In this document: positions 8,540-17,135 of the stretch, piece by piece | How the letters are laid out: each line of letters starts with the position of its first letter | Numbering within the stretch: the first letter of the stretch is position 1 | Source: G020354025 sp964621455 | GTDB taxonomy: Bacteria > Fidelibacterota > Marinisomatia > SCGC-AAA003-L08 > TS1B11 | Direction: 5' to 3' | Length of the DNA: 64,000 bases | Assembly: GCA_964621455.1 (NCBI GenBank) | Contig: CAZULW010000007.1 | Location: 1 to 64,000, forward strand | Made by a program: the position numbers and the translations under genes | The notes under the pieces: model-generated | The model's input: only the letters and a program-made list of their open reading frames with translations | Told to the model about the DNA's origin: nothing | Databases searched by the model: none

Positions 8540-10030
8540 ATGAAGAGACGGCTGATAAAGATCGTTGACCTCAGTATATTACTCTTTTTGTGCGCGATCA
8601 CTTCCCTCTCCTTTTGTGCCTGTGCCAGTGAACCACAGGCGGAAGTGGAGCTGAAGGCGGGAGTAGCCAAGGCAGTGATCACCAGCGATGAGCCATTGGT
8701 CATGGTGAACGGGCGGGTCTCCGAGGGAACGTTCCGCGACATCCATGCGCGGGCGTTGGTCCTGAACGACGGGGCCAGCCGCTTTATCATCATCACCTAT
8801 GATCTTAATTGCCTGGATGTGGTCACGCCGTTCCTGCGACAGCGTGTGCGGGATGAGCTGGGGATCGACCCCTCCCGTTTGATCCTTCTGGCCACGCACA
8901 ACCACAATGCTCCAATCCAGATTGTACCCGATAATTTCGAGTATGGAGGTTGGCTTGCCAACAAGATGTTTGATTTGATCCAAGAGGCGATCGCCGACGA
9001 GCGGGGTCCCGTGAAGCTCCTCTTTGGTTCGGGCTATGGATATTTCATCAGAAGCAGTGGGAACGCCCCGACCGACTATGAAATCCAACTGTTAAAGGTC
9101 ATGCATGACAATCAGCCGATAGCTCTTTTATTCAATCATGGCACCCATCCCCTGCAAGCGTCGAGATCCAAGATCGACGCAGGGCATCCCGGCTATGCCA
9201 TGGATGAGATCGAGGCCAGGATTCCCGGGATTCAGGCGATGTATGCTGACGCATCAGGCGGCAACCAGTTTCCGCTTCGTCCTAAGGGTCTTGCAGAGAA
9301 AATCGCCGAGGCCCTGCCCCGTGGCGCCCAATACGCTGATCCAATCCTAGCAGAAGTCGCCGAGGCGCTCGGCCGTGAATTAGCCGAAGTCGTACTGGAG
9401 ATCGCCGATGGGAAACTTCAGGACGTCACCGGGTCGATCACGAGTAAGCTGGAAATTTTTTCCCTTCCTTTGGCGCCGCCCATCTCTCGCGAAGAAGCGG
9501 AGGAGCTAGCCAAGAATTTCCCAGAAGATGTAGGCTTTGTCCCATACCCCGACCGCAATAGGGCGACGAACTGGGTCAGAATGCTGCTCTACTGGTATGA
9601 TAAGGGATTACCTTTCCCCACGAAAACGACCGATATGATCTGTACCGACGACACCTACTTTATTCATAAGAGCGATACGGAGCAGTTAAAGAAATACGAT
9701 TACAGCATCCATGACGAGTTGCCGTGCGTTTATGAAGAAGTCATCGTTTCCAAGATCGGCCCCATGGCATTTGTCGCTATGCAGGGCGAGGTGTGCGCGC
9801 CCATTGGGATGCGCATCAAGGACGCCTTCCGCAGAGATATGCCTATCATGGTTTTTGGTTATATGGGGGAGCATAACCTCTACATCCCAACACGCGAGCT
9901 GGTCCGTCTTAAGGCCTATCAGTCCAGGGTGATCCAAATTCAGTATGCCTCCCCCGTTGGCTGGGCACCGGAAGTAGAGGACGAGATGGTCAACGGCGTC
10001 ATCGAAATGGTGAGATCGATGATGGAGTAG
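8540..10030 (+). CDS. Secreted neutral/alkaline ceramidase-like protein (first of a tandem pair)
   Basis: A 496-aa protein with a signal peptide, probably a lipoprotein (hydrophobic run then SFCACAS). After it comes the N-terminal domain of neutral/alkaline non-lysosomal ceramidases: VELKAGVAKAVITS, IHARALVLNDG, and the zinc-site region LLATHNHNAP. In true ceramidases this fold cleaves the amide bond of ceramide using one zinc ion. This copy has HNHNA where the next protein has HTHSA, and is shorter than full ceramidases (~650 aa), so its substrate may be another amide. AGGAGGAGG precedes the ATG. Confidence 0.8.
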   Translation: MKRRLIKIVDLSILLFLCAITSLSFCACASEPQAEVELKAGVAKAVITSDEPLVMVNGRVSEGTFRDIHARALVLNDGASRFIIITYDLNCLDVVTPFLRQRVRDELGIDPSRLILLATHNHNAPIQIVPDNFEYGGWLANKMFDLIQEAIADERGPVKLLFGSGYGYFIRSSGNAPTDYEIQLLKVMHDNQPIALLFNHGTHPLQASRSKIDAGHPGYAMDEIEARIPGIQAMYADASGGNQFPLRPKGLAEKIAEALPRGAQYADPILAEVAEALGRELAEVVLEIADGKLQDVTGSITSKLEIFSLPLAPPISREEAEELAKNFPEDVGFVPYPDRNRATNWVRMLLYWYDKGLPFPTKTTDMICTDDTYFIHKSDTEQLKKYDYSIHDELPCVYEEVIVSKIGPMAFVAMQGEVCAPIGMRIKDAFRRDMPIMVFGYMGEHNLYIPTRELVRLKAYQSRVIQIQYASPVGWAPEVEDEMVNGVIEMVRSMME

Positions 10031-10117
10031 TAAGGGGGGTTCCATGATGGCGTTTTTGATAGACTCGAATCCAAGCAAATTCATCTTTCAATAGGTTCTG
10101 GATAGGAGGGAAAGATC

Positions 10118-11368
10118 ATGCGTTTCGTCACTATGTTTCTCAGTCTTCTTATTTTGTTTGTCCCGATAGAGGCCTTCGCCGAACTGAAGGCCGGCGCAGC
10201 TAAAGCCGACATCACGCCTCCCATCGGCAGCAGGATGTATGGCTATGGCGCGCGCGGCACCAACGTCTCGCAGGGCGTCCACGACCCTTTGTATGCCAAG
10301 GGACTCGTCCTGGATGACGGGAGCACCAAGCTCGCCATCGTGACGCTTGATCTGGGTACCGTCACATACGAGAACACGACGAACGTCAAGGCGATCGTGC
10401 GGGAAAAGACGGGCATCGAGAACGTGCTCCTCATCGTTTCGCATACACACTCTGCGCCAGCGGCTCCGCCGGATTTTCCCTCCAAGGAAAATCCCTGGAT
10501 TCGCGAAGCGGAGCGAAAGATCGCTGGAGTGATCGTCGAGGCAGCCAGCAACCTTTCCCCCGCAAAGATCGGCACGGGTTGGGGAGAAGTTCGCGAAGGG
10601 CACAATCGCCGTAAGATCGTTGAGGGCAAGGCCGTCATGCTGTGGGTAAACCGCGAGCGCATCCCTACCAGCCCCGTGGATTCTCAGCTGGCCGTGATTC
10701 GCGTCGAGAGCCTCGACGGCAAGCCCATCGCCACGCTCATCAATTTCGCGTGTCACCCAGTTGTGCTAGGCCCCGAAAACCTGCTTATCTCCGCTGACTA
10801 CCCCGGCGTGGCCACGCGTCTGGTAGAAGAGGAACTCGGCGGCCAGTGCATGTTTCTTCAGGGGGCGGCCGGGGACATCAATCCTTTCTGGGACAAGACT
10901 CCGCCCGACGAGGGAGCCTATGAACAAATGGAAAAGATGGGCACGGCGCTCGCCGGCGAAGCGGTGAGGGTTTCAAGGCAAATTGCTGACTTCAAGGCCG
11001 ACCCGAAGATCTCGTTTCACACCGAGGTAATCCCGCTTGCCGCACGCCGTGGCGTGGTACCAAGGGACCGAGACTTGAACGCCGAGATCAACACAGTCTT
11101 GATAGGCGACGATTTGGCCCTGGCGACCTTTCCAGGCGAATTCTTTGTAGAGCACGGGCTCTCGCTCAAGCGGCACAGCCAATTCAAAAACACAATCTTC
11201 ATCGGCTATTGCAACCGCAGGCTGCGTTACTTCCCAACGATCCAGGCCTGCACCGAAGGCGGCTACGGCGCTGCTTCAGCTACGCAGGTGGAGGTTGGCG
11301 CCGGAGAACGACTCGTCAACCGTGCACTGATCAACCTCTATTATCAAGCCGGGAAGATTTCCCCCTAG
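10118..11368 (+). CDS. Secreted neutral/alkaline ceramidase-like protein (second of a tandem pair)
   Basis: A 416-aa paralogue of the preceding protein, sharing the LKAGAAKADITPP start, HDPLYAKGLVLDDG and the zinc-site motif VSHTHSAPAAPP. A cleaved signal peptide covers residues 1-20 (ends AFAE). Later conserved family features include FACHPVVLG and QGAAGDINPF, the latter a hallmark of the ceramidase N-terminal family. GGAGGGAAAG lies before the ATG and the gap to the upstream gene is 87 bp, so the pair is probably co-transcribed. The tandem duplication with diverged active-site residues suggests two related amide substrates. Confidence 0.85.
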   Translation: MRFVTMFLSLLILFVPIEAFAELKAGAAKADITPPIGSRMYGYGARGTNVSQGVHDPLYAKGLVLDDGSTKLAIVTLDLGTVTYENTTNVKAIVREKTGIENVLLIVSHTHSAPAAPPDFPSKENPWIREAERKIAGVIVEAASNLSPAKIGTGWGEVREGHNRRKIVEGKAVMLWVNRERIPTSPVDSQLAVIRVESLDGKPIATLINFACHPVVLGPENLLISADYPGVATRLVEEELGGQCMFLQGAAGDINPFWDKTPPDEGAYEQMEKMGTALAGEAVRVSRQIADFKADPKISFHTEVIPLAARRGVVPRDRDLNAEINTVLIGDDLALATFPGEFFVEHGLSLKRHSQFKNTIFIGYCNRRLRYFPTIQACTEGGYGAASATQVEVGAGERLVNRALINLYYQAGKISP

Positions 11369-11435
11369 ACAAGCAACCGGAATCGCCCGGCTGGGGCCGT
11401 TCGTCGCCCTGAGCATCGGTATCCTCGTCATGTTG

Positions 11436-11640
11436 CTTGTCCCGCCAACGGCGGCGTAATAGAGTGTAGCCGGGTGGCAGGAAGCAGGGAAAAGAGAGGG
11501 AACCCTCTGGCCGTAGCCCTGGCCCTGGGCGTACCCCTCTGGGCGTTGCCCAACGGGCAGAGCCGCCTCGGGGAGTCCCGGGCAGGCCAAGCCTCGACGT
11601 AGCCGCCTACGGCGAGTCCGGGCGAGGCCGCCGGGAGCAA
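11436..11640. repeat. Cluster of short GC-rich palindromes
   Basis: Between the ceramidase-like gene and a tandem repeat lie several short palindromes, none coding. CCCGCCAACGGCGG at 11445-11458 recurs inside the T9SS gene near 15078. TTGCCCAACGGGCA is near 11544. CTACGGCGAGTCCGGGCGAGGCC near 11608-11630 belongs to a family that recurs at 27127, 35911, 37005 and 56432. Confidence 0.6.
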
Positions 11641-11658
11641 AAGGGGGAATAATTAATT

Positions 11659-11693
11659 GAAAAATGAAAAATGAAAAATGAAAAATGAAAAAT
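11659..11693. repeat. Tandem repeat, 7-bp unit GAAAAAT x5
   Basis: Five perfect copies of GAAAAAT lie end to end in a non-coding gap. It is a simple slippage-prone repeat with no gene close enough for an obvious regulatory role. Confidence 0.9.
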
Positions 11694-11777
11694 TGAAGAA
11701 TAGGAAGCGGACCAGGAGAGACACTCCGGGGCCTATTCTGGGCCTATTTCGGATCAACCTCACCGACGGGGAGCCAG

Positions 11778-12241
11778 GACCGGCGAGGAATTAGACAAAA
11801 CCCATACAAAATTCAATTTTTTAAGGCCTTCCCCCGACGAGAGCACTGTTGGGGTGGTGTACAGTTTGCCACTCAACATCCAGCGGAGCGATAGCGCCCT
11901 CAGGGTACATGACGTAGGAACTAGGACCCTTACGGGCAGTGCCCTCTAGGCCCACGAAGTAGGAACCAGGGGCCCCTACGGGCAGCGGCAACGGGGCGAT
12001 ATATGGGGCATCATTATCATAGCGTCCGAATATACGCCGGCGGCCAACTGGACAAAACAGTGCCAAAACGGGACGCTTTTAAAAAAGTTCTCGTCGGTGA
12101 GGCGGCTGAAAGGTGCGTTTTCGGCCTAAAACGTCTAATTCCACCGTTGTACTGCCGGTGAACCGGGTAAATGGGGGCTGCAATTGTCATAGCGCCGGAA
12201 TATAAGCCGGCAGCGGGGGCCTGTCGTTCGCCTGGTGCGCG
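11778..12241 (+). repeat. Dispersed ~465-bp repeat, copy A
   Basis: Begins GACCGGCGAGGAATTAGACA and ends at CTGTCGTTCGCCTGGTGCGC. The same landmarks in the same order occur in copy B (48137 down to 47672, opposite strand) and, shortened, in copy C (55966-56160). Shared internal blocks include CCCGACGAGAG, TACGGGCAGTGCCCTC and AGCGCCGGAATATAAGCC. The right edge matches the coding sequence of the truncated recombinase at 47455-47688, so this copy carries a short piece of that gene. No open frame. Confidence 0.75.
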
Positions 12242-12446
12242 ATATTCTTGAGGCTTGAGGCTAGGGGCTTGAGGCTTGGGACTGGGGGGGGGGCTAGGGC
12301 AACTGAAAGAGATTAACCGCAGAGCACGCTGAGAGCGCGGAGAGAAGAGCGAAGTGGTAAACCACCTCGCCCAGAAACGCGAAGCGATAAATCGCCTCGC
12401 TGAGTCAAAAAAACCCCCGCCATCGGCGGGGCTATAATTCCCTGAC
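12242..12446. repeat. Short-period imperfect repeats and hairpins
   Basis: Starts with TTGAGGCTTGAGG-type short-period repeats (12249-12290), then a run of small inverted repeats such as GAAGTGGTAAACCACCTC (near 12349) and GCGATAAATCGC (near 12383), then the palindrome CCCCGCCATCGGCGGGG near 12416. That last palindrome also occurs, in reverse orientation, inside the multi-hairpin repeat near 23930. Confidence 0.6.
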
Positions 12447-12475
12447 AGTCCCGACTTTCAGGTCGGGACTTTTTT
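12447..12475 (+). terminator. Rho-independent terminator-like hairpin
   Basis: A perfect 9-bp stem AGTCCCGAC / GTCGGGACT (12447-12455, 12462-12470) with a 6-base loop is followed by a run of T. It has classic plus-strand terminator form. It lies 1.1 kb after the last plus-strand gene, within repeats, and about 200 bp before the next gene. Confidence 0.6.
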
Positions 12476-12671
12476 CGATTAAGCGAATTCATTTATGGAT
12501 TCGCAGATGGATTCGCTCACGTCAAGCGTTGACATTCTATAGCCACAGGCTTGATTTTTCAGTACATTCGTCTGAACATCATTTAGGAGCGCCTAATGTC
12601 CTTCACAGCTGTAAAACATGTATTCAAACAGGCTAAACTGGGACTTTGCCTATAAAGATATGGAGTCCGCC

Positions 12672-15140
12672 ATGCGCAAATCCTTGAAATATAATCTCCT
12701 TACCTGGGTTTTACTCCTCTCCTTAGCCTCAGCCACCACCCCTGGTACCTGGAATACACTGCCAGGTCCATCTGGCGGGAATATTTATGCTATTGATATT
12801 AACAATAGCGGTTTCGCAGTGGCCTTAGCCGCAATAGATAATATATTTGTATCACACGATTATGGAGAGAATTGGGAGCGAATCCCACAGAGATTTGGGG
12901 ATGGTGGTAGCAGTTCCCAGATTTGGACTACTAGTGAACATGATATTTACGTAAGGGCGGGAGGGTCATACAGGTATGACGCACAAGCCACATCATGGGA
13001 GACGATTGCGCACCCTATAATAACTGTACTAGAGGATGGTACCATCTTTGCTTCCGATAATCTCCTCTCACTCAATATGTCCACTGATAGGGGGGTGTCT
13101 TGGAAGAATCTAGGCATTGTCGGCCAGCCGTTGACGACTTCGATCACAACATTAAGCAATGGGATGATATTTCGTGCTGACAAGTACTCTGGTGGAATTA
13201 AGTGGACGAACGATGATGGTTTCAATTGGTATGAAGCAAATACTGGTATAGATGCTACTGATATTATTAGGATAATATCAGATTCTAATGATTCCCTTTA
13301 TTGTGCGACATTTGCAGACGCAGATGTATACAAATCGAGTGATTATGGCTCTTCTTGGAGAAGAATATATGATGGACCTCGCACCGGGGTTATTAGAGAC
13401 TTAGACGTTCTGAGTAACGGCAGTTTAGTTATTCTGCGGGAAGAGCCTGCAGGCTCGGCATTCCAAAAAATTGTCCTAGTATCACGGGATGATGGAGTCA
13501 ATTGGGAGATAGTTTTGGACTGTCCAGCAGGCGGGTCATGGATTTTCGAAAAGGGGATTTCCCAAATCAGTACATCTGGAACAAATCTTTTCGCTGCAAC
13601 AGCCGGTGGTCTATTATACTCATCTGATTCAGGGAAAGTGTGGTCATACCGACATGATGGGATTCGAGCCCATAACATCGAGGCCATAACCGCGTATTCT
13701 ATTAACCATTTATATGTTTCAACAATACATCCTTCGAAGTTGCTATATAAAAGCAATGTAGGAACAGATTGGGATGAGATAGATTTAAGCACCATTCGAC
13801 CATCTTATAACGGTGGTTACTTTTCATTCAGGCATCATCCCTCCGGGACTGCATATTATGCGACTTTCGATACATTGATTTCCTCATCAGACAATTACCA
13901 GACATGGCAAGGGTATCCATTTACGTTTGTTCGAGATGTCCAGATTGATGATGATGGGACGATATGGATGGGAGCAGGAGATGGGCTATATAAATCCACC
14001 GACAATGGACAGCAATGGACCAAAAAATTACCGACGGCTCATCGCATCGAGAATATAACTCTCACAGTAGGCTCGTTAATGTTCGCATATGGTGAGGGGC
14101 GGCTCTACAGGTCTAAAGATAATGGAGATACATGGGTGGGCATTAATAACACAAATTACCTGCAATATATCGCGTACTATAATGGGGTTACATATACAGT
14201 AATGCTCGATGGATTTTATCGATCTTATGATGATGGCGATATATGGGAAAAAGTTTCTGAAAATATTAATTTGTATATGACATCATCATTTTATATAGGA
14301 TTGGAAGGAACAATATATATTGGATCGACGCAGGGTGGTTTAATGCTTTCAAACGATGGCGGCTTAAATTGGCAAGCACAAAATGAGGGTTTGCCCCTAT
14401 CATACAATCCCGATGTAGGTGCAATTGGTCTACATACCTTAGTCAGGAGTCCAGATGGGTATATATTCGCAGCTAGTTCTAGTGGCAGTGATCTTGGTGA
14501 TATATATTATACGGTCGATAATTTTATGTCTCCAAATGCCCCAACATTATATCCTGCAGTAGCCGAAGAGAACAAAGTCTCTCTCACATGGAGCAAGGTC
14601 AAGGCGACAGATTTCAAACTATATCGAGTGTATTCTGGTGAAAATGAAAATCAATTGTTTGTTTTAGATTCTACGACATCAGTAAATGATACCACAATTT
14701 CTATTATCGGCTTAACAAATGGCACTACATACTATTTCCGAATCACGGCAGTTGATAGTGTAGGAAATGAAAGTATTTTTTCAAATCTAGTAAGTGCTAC
14801 ACCTACAGCGCTTGCCGTTGAGGAATCGTCTGATATACCAACATCCTTTGCTCTGCATCCCGCCTACCCTAACCCCTTCAATCCCAACACGACCATCCGG
14901 TTTGATCTGCCGGAAGCATCTGTGGTGGTACTGGTGGTCCACGACCTGCTGGGCCGGGAGGTAGCCCGTCTAGTAGATAGATATATGACAGCGGGCTACC
15001 ATCAAGTTATTTGGGATGGCAGGACCGCCAGCGGCCTTGAAGTTCCCAGCGGCATCTACATCGCCCGCCTACTTGTCCCGCCAACGGCGGGGATCACGCC
15101 TCAGTATACCAAGTCCATCAAGATGGTTCTGCTAAAGTAG
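12672..15140 (+). CDS. T9SS-sorted Asp-box (BNR/Ycf48-like) propeller protein with Fn3 domain
   Basis: An 822-aa exported protein. I start it at ATG 12672 because RKSLKYNLLTWVLLLSLASA then forms a proper signal peptide and GGAG precedes it; an in-frame upstream ATG (12618) would bury the signal. Residues ~30-610 carry eleven Asp-box repeats of the form S-x-D-x-G-x-x-W, as in sialidase, Ycf48 or sortilin propellers. A fibronectin type III domain follows (~620-712), then a type IX sorting domain (~726-822: AYPNPFNPNTTIRFDLPEA, LLGREVARLVD, PSGIYIARL). Known role of the CTD: export through T9SS and anchoring at the surface. A palindrome sits in the CTD coding sequence at ~15078. The ligand is unknown. 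Confidence 0.9.
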   Translation: MRKSLKYNLLTWVLLLSLASATTPGTWNTLPGPSGGNIYAIDINNSGFAVALAAIDNIFVSHDYGENWERIPQRFGDGGSSSQIWTTSEHDIYVRAGGSYRYDAQATSWETIAHPIITVLEDGTIFASDNLLSLNMSTDRGVSWKNLGIVGQPLTTSITTLSNGMIFRADKYSGGIKWTNDDGFNWYEANTGIDATDIIRIISDSNDSLYCATFADADVYKSSDYGSSWRRIYDGPRTGVIRDLDVLSNGSLVILREEPAGSAFQKIVLVSRDDGVNWEIVLDCPAGGSWIFEKGISQISTSGTNLFAATAGGLLYSSDSGKVWSYRHDGIRAHNIEAITAYSINHLYVSTIHPSKLLYKSNVGTDWDEIDLSTIRPSYNGGYFSFRHHPSGTAYYATFDTLISSSDNYQTWQGYPFTFVRDVQIDDDGTIWMGAGDGLYKSTDNGQQWTKKLPTAHRIENITLTVGSLMFAYGEGRLYRSKDNGDTWVGINNTNYLQYIAYYNGVTYTVMLDGFYRSYDDGDIWEKVSENINLYMTSSFYIGLEGTIYIGSTQGGLMLSNDGGLNWQAQNEGLPLSYNPDVGAIGLHTLVRSPDGYIFAASSSGSDLGDIYYTVDNFMSPNAPTLYPAVAEENKVSLTWSKVKATDFKLYRVYSGENENQLFVLDSTTSVNDTTISIIGLTNGTTYYFRITAVDSVGNESIFSNLVSATPTALAVEESSDIPTSFALHPAYPNPFNPNTTIRFDLPEASVVVLVVHDLLGREVARLVDRYMTAGYHQVIWDGRTASGLEVPSGIYIARLLVPPTAGITPQYTKSIKMVLLK

Positions 15141-15520
15141 GGGCTTTCTGAGACCTGCCCGTCAACATCAATGGAGTTTCACTCCGCTACTCTACTGTCG
15201 AGAAAACGAAAAAAGCGACAAGAAACGCTGACATGGGGGTACGAGTGTTCCTAAAAATGTCAATGCAACTTCAAGGCACGAGCTGCTTAGATTGCTTTGT
15301 GGGAAGAGTTATTGAAGTATCACGGAGCTTGCATTCTAGAGCCTTGGGTCGTATGAATCTTTTCAGTAAAAAGCTCAGTGTCTAACATTGTGATATATTT
15401 AATTGGTTTTAATTGGTAGAATTCGAGAAACACAATCACTATATTCCATAAGAGTTGCAGAATCAAGGCAGTGCTAAACTGTAAAAACGCTGTATATTAT
15501 AAGAAAGGAGTAACGAATCA
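15141..15520. other. Intergenic, no gene recognised
   Basis: AT-rich, non-coding, without the GC-rich palindromes that fill most other gaps. AGAAAGGAG at 15501-15509 is the ribosome-binding site of the next gene. Confidence 0.5.
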
Positions 15521-16168
15521 ATGGAACTGTGGTTGCGCACTGATGAACACGAAGAAGCAGTCTCAGCCTTGGAAATGGTTGCAGAGGCAGGTACTTCAAT
15601 ATCCTCGGATAGTTATCGCTGGAAATGGGTAATTATCTCTGCGCACAATGCACTTCAGGGTTTTATGGTACTCGCCTTACGGCATGGGAACGGCTTACTG
15701 GCGCTAAAAGATAAAATTGCTACTCAATGGTTGAAAGCTTATAGAGAAGGAGGAAAGTACCCTGTTGAGAAGATAGACACCTTTCTCAATCTCTATAAAA
15801 AGATTAAAAGTGAAAGAATGCTATGTTATGAGCATAGTAAGATATTCGAAGCCTCCGATGACCATGATAGAAGCGTTAAGGAGTTAAACCAGATACGAAA
15901 TAAGTTTATTCACTTTGTGCCAAAGAGTTGGCGTTTAGAACTCACCGGATTGCCAGAAATATGTCTTCATTGTTTGGTAATTATACAGTTCCTTGGGTGG
16001 GAATCCGGGAATATCCTATTTCGAGACAATCAGCAAGAACGTGCTCGTGCGGCTTTATTTGAAGCGAAAAAGGTTTTATTTGTTCTTCAATCAAAGTATG
16101 AAGAGGAGGCAGCTAACCAGGCAAATGCAGCCGACCCTCATTCCGCTGCGCTTATTTCGGGCGGCTGA
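15521..16168 (+). CDS. HEPN-like protein of unknown function
   Basis: A 215-aa, mostly helical soluble protein with a good ribosome-binding site (AGAAAGGAG, 11 bases before the ATG). It contains IRNKFIHF at residues 125-132, which fits the R-x(4-6)-H signature of HEPN domains (many of them RNases or toxins, R126 to H131). The early stretch RWKWVIISAHNALQGFMVLAL is typical of HEPN helix 1 in 'AbiV-like' or uncharacterised resident proteins. No nucleotidyltransferase antitoxin gene adjoins it, so a MNT-HEPN toxin pair is not supported. AT-richer than its neighbours. Function unassigned. Confidence 0.7.
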   Translation: MELWLRTDEHEEAVSALEMVAEAGTSISSDSYRWKWVIISAHNALQGFMVLALRHGNGLLALKDKIATQWLKAYREGGKYPVEKIDTFLNLYKKIKSERMLCYEHSKIFEASDDHDRSVKELNQIRNKFIHFVPKSWRLELTGLPEICLHCLVIIQFLGWESGNILFRDNQQERARAALFEAKKVLFVLQSKYEEEAANQANAADPHSAALISGG

Positions 16169-16386
16169 TGTGTGGGTGGTCTCCCGTGCTCATTATTCTG
16201 CCTAAATTGTATCCTCATTAGATTTTCCCGGCAAAAGGATCAGCGGGAGCATAAGCACGGGATATAGTGAATGTCAACCTGATTTTTGCAGCGGGCAGCT
16301 GCACTTTTTACCTCACCGGCTCGTCGTAGGCCACGCCAGGCAGGCTGCTACTGCCACTGCCACTTCCCCAGCCCCAAGCCCCCAGC

Positions 16387-17124
16387 CTACAGCCCCAGCA
16401 GCGCGACCGCCAGGCCGCTGAGGGCCAGGGTGCCGCCGGCCAGGGCGTGGGCGTAGCGCTCCAGGTGCCCCATCCAAATGGATCCCTCCGGGAGCGGCAG
16501 GCACTGGATGCCCGCATGGGCCAGGGCTACTATCCCCAGCATGGTGCTGATGGTGACCAGCCCGAAGATGCCCGCGATGAGGGCCACCCCCGCCAGGCTG
16601 CTCTGGGCGGCGGGGTACATCAGCAGGGGAATCAGCGGCTCGCACGGCCCCAGCACGAAGATAATGAACAGTACCCAGGGGGTGAGGCTGGCCGGATGGC
16701 TGGCCTGCTCGTGAACATGGGTATGTTCGCCGGTGTGGCCGTGTTTGTGGACGTGCAGCTCGCCGGCAGGGTGGACGTGCGGATGGCTGTGAGGTCGTTT
16801 CCGATAGGCCCGCCGCAGGCCCCAGACCATGTACGCCAGCCCGAAGCCGATCAGCCCCCAGGCGGCGATCTCACCCCGCACGGACTCGATATCCACCAGC
16901 TGGCGCATCGCGACCCCCGCGCCGATGCCGATGAATCCCAGCACTACCGAACCCAACACGTGCCCGACACCGCAAAGCATGGTGATGGACAGTGTCTTGA
17001 ACAGTGACCAGCGCCTGGCCCGCCCCATGACGATGAAGGGCAGGTAGTGGTCAGGCCCGGTGAGGGTGTGTAGAAGCCCGATGCCGGCGGCGGTCCACGT
17101 GAGAAGAATAATCTCGCTGGTCAT
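16387..17124 (-). CDS. Nickel/cobalt-type membrane transporter (UreH/TauE-SafE-like)
   Basis: A 245-aa protein with about six helices and a histidine-rich cytoplasmic loop (about residues 112-140, HSHPHVHP...HVHKHGHTGEHTHVHE). Helix 1 contains HTLTGPDHYLPF, which resembles the nickel-binding H-x-DH region of NiCoT/UreH-type transporters. It starts 11 bases after hypE, the final gene of the hyp run. With hydrogenase maturation upstream the natural substrate is Ni2+, to feed the HypA/HypB insertion step. Family sure at superfamily level; nickel is inferred from context and the His loop. Confidence 0.8.
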   Translation of the reverse strand: MTSEIILLTWTAAGIGLLHTLTGPDHYLPFIVMGRARRWSLFKTLSITMLCGVGHVLGSVVLGFIGIGAGVAMRQLVDIESVRGEIAAWGLIGFGLAYMVWGLRRAYRKRPHSHPHVHPAGELHVHKHGHTGEHTHVHEQASHPASLTPWVLFIIFVLGPCEPLIPLLMYPAAQSSLAGVALIAGIFGLVTISTMLGIVALAHAGIQCLPLPEGSIWMGHLERYAHALAGGTLALSGLAVALLGL

Positions 17125-17135
17125 ATCTGGTCGCC

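Noticed and set aside
15521..16205. MNT-HEPN toxin-antitoxin pair
   Set aside because: No nucleotidyltransferase gene on either side; the only nearby overlapping frame (15993-16205) is a shadow.
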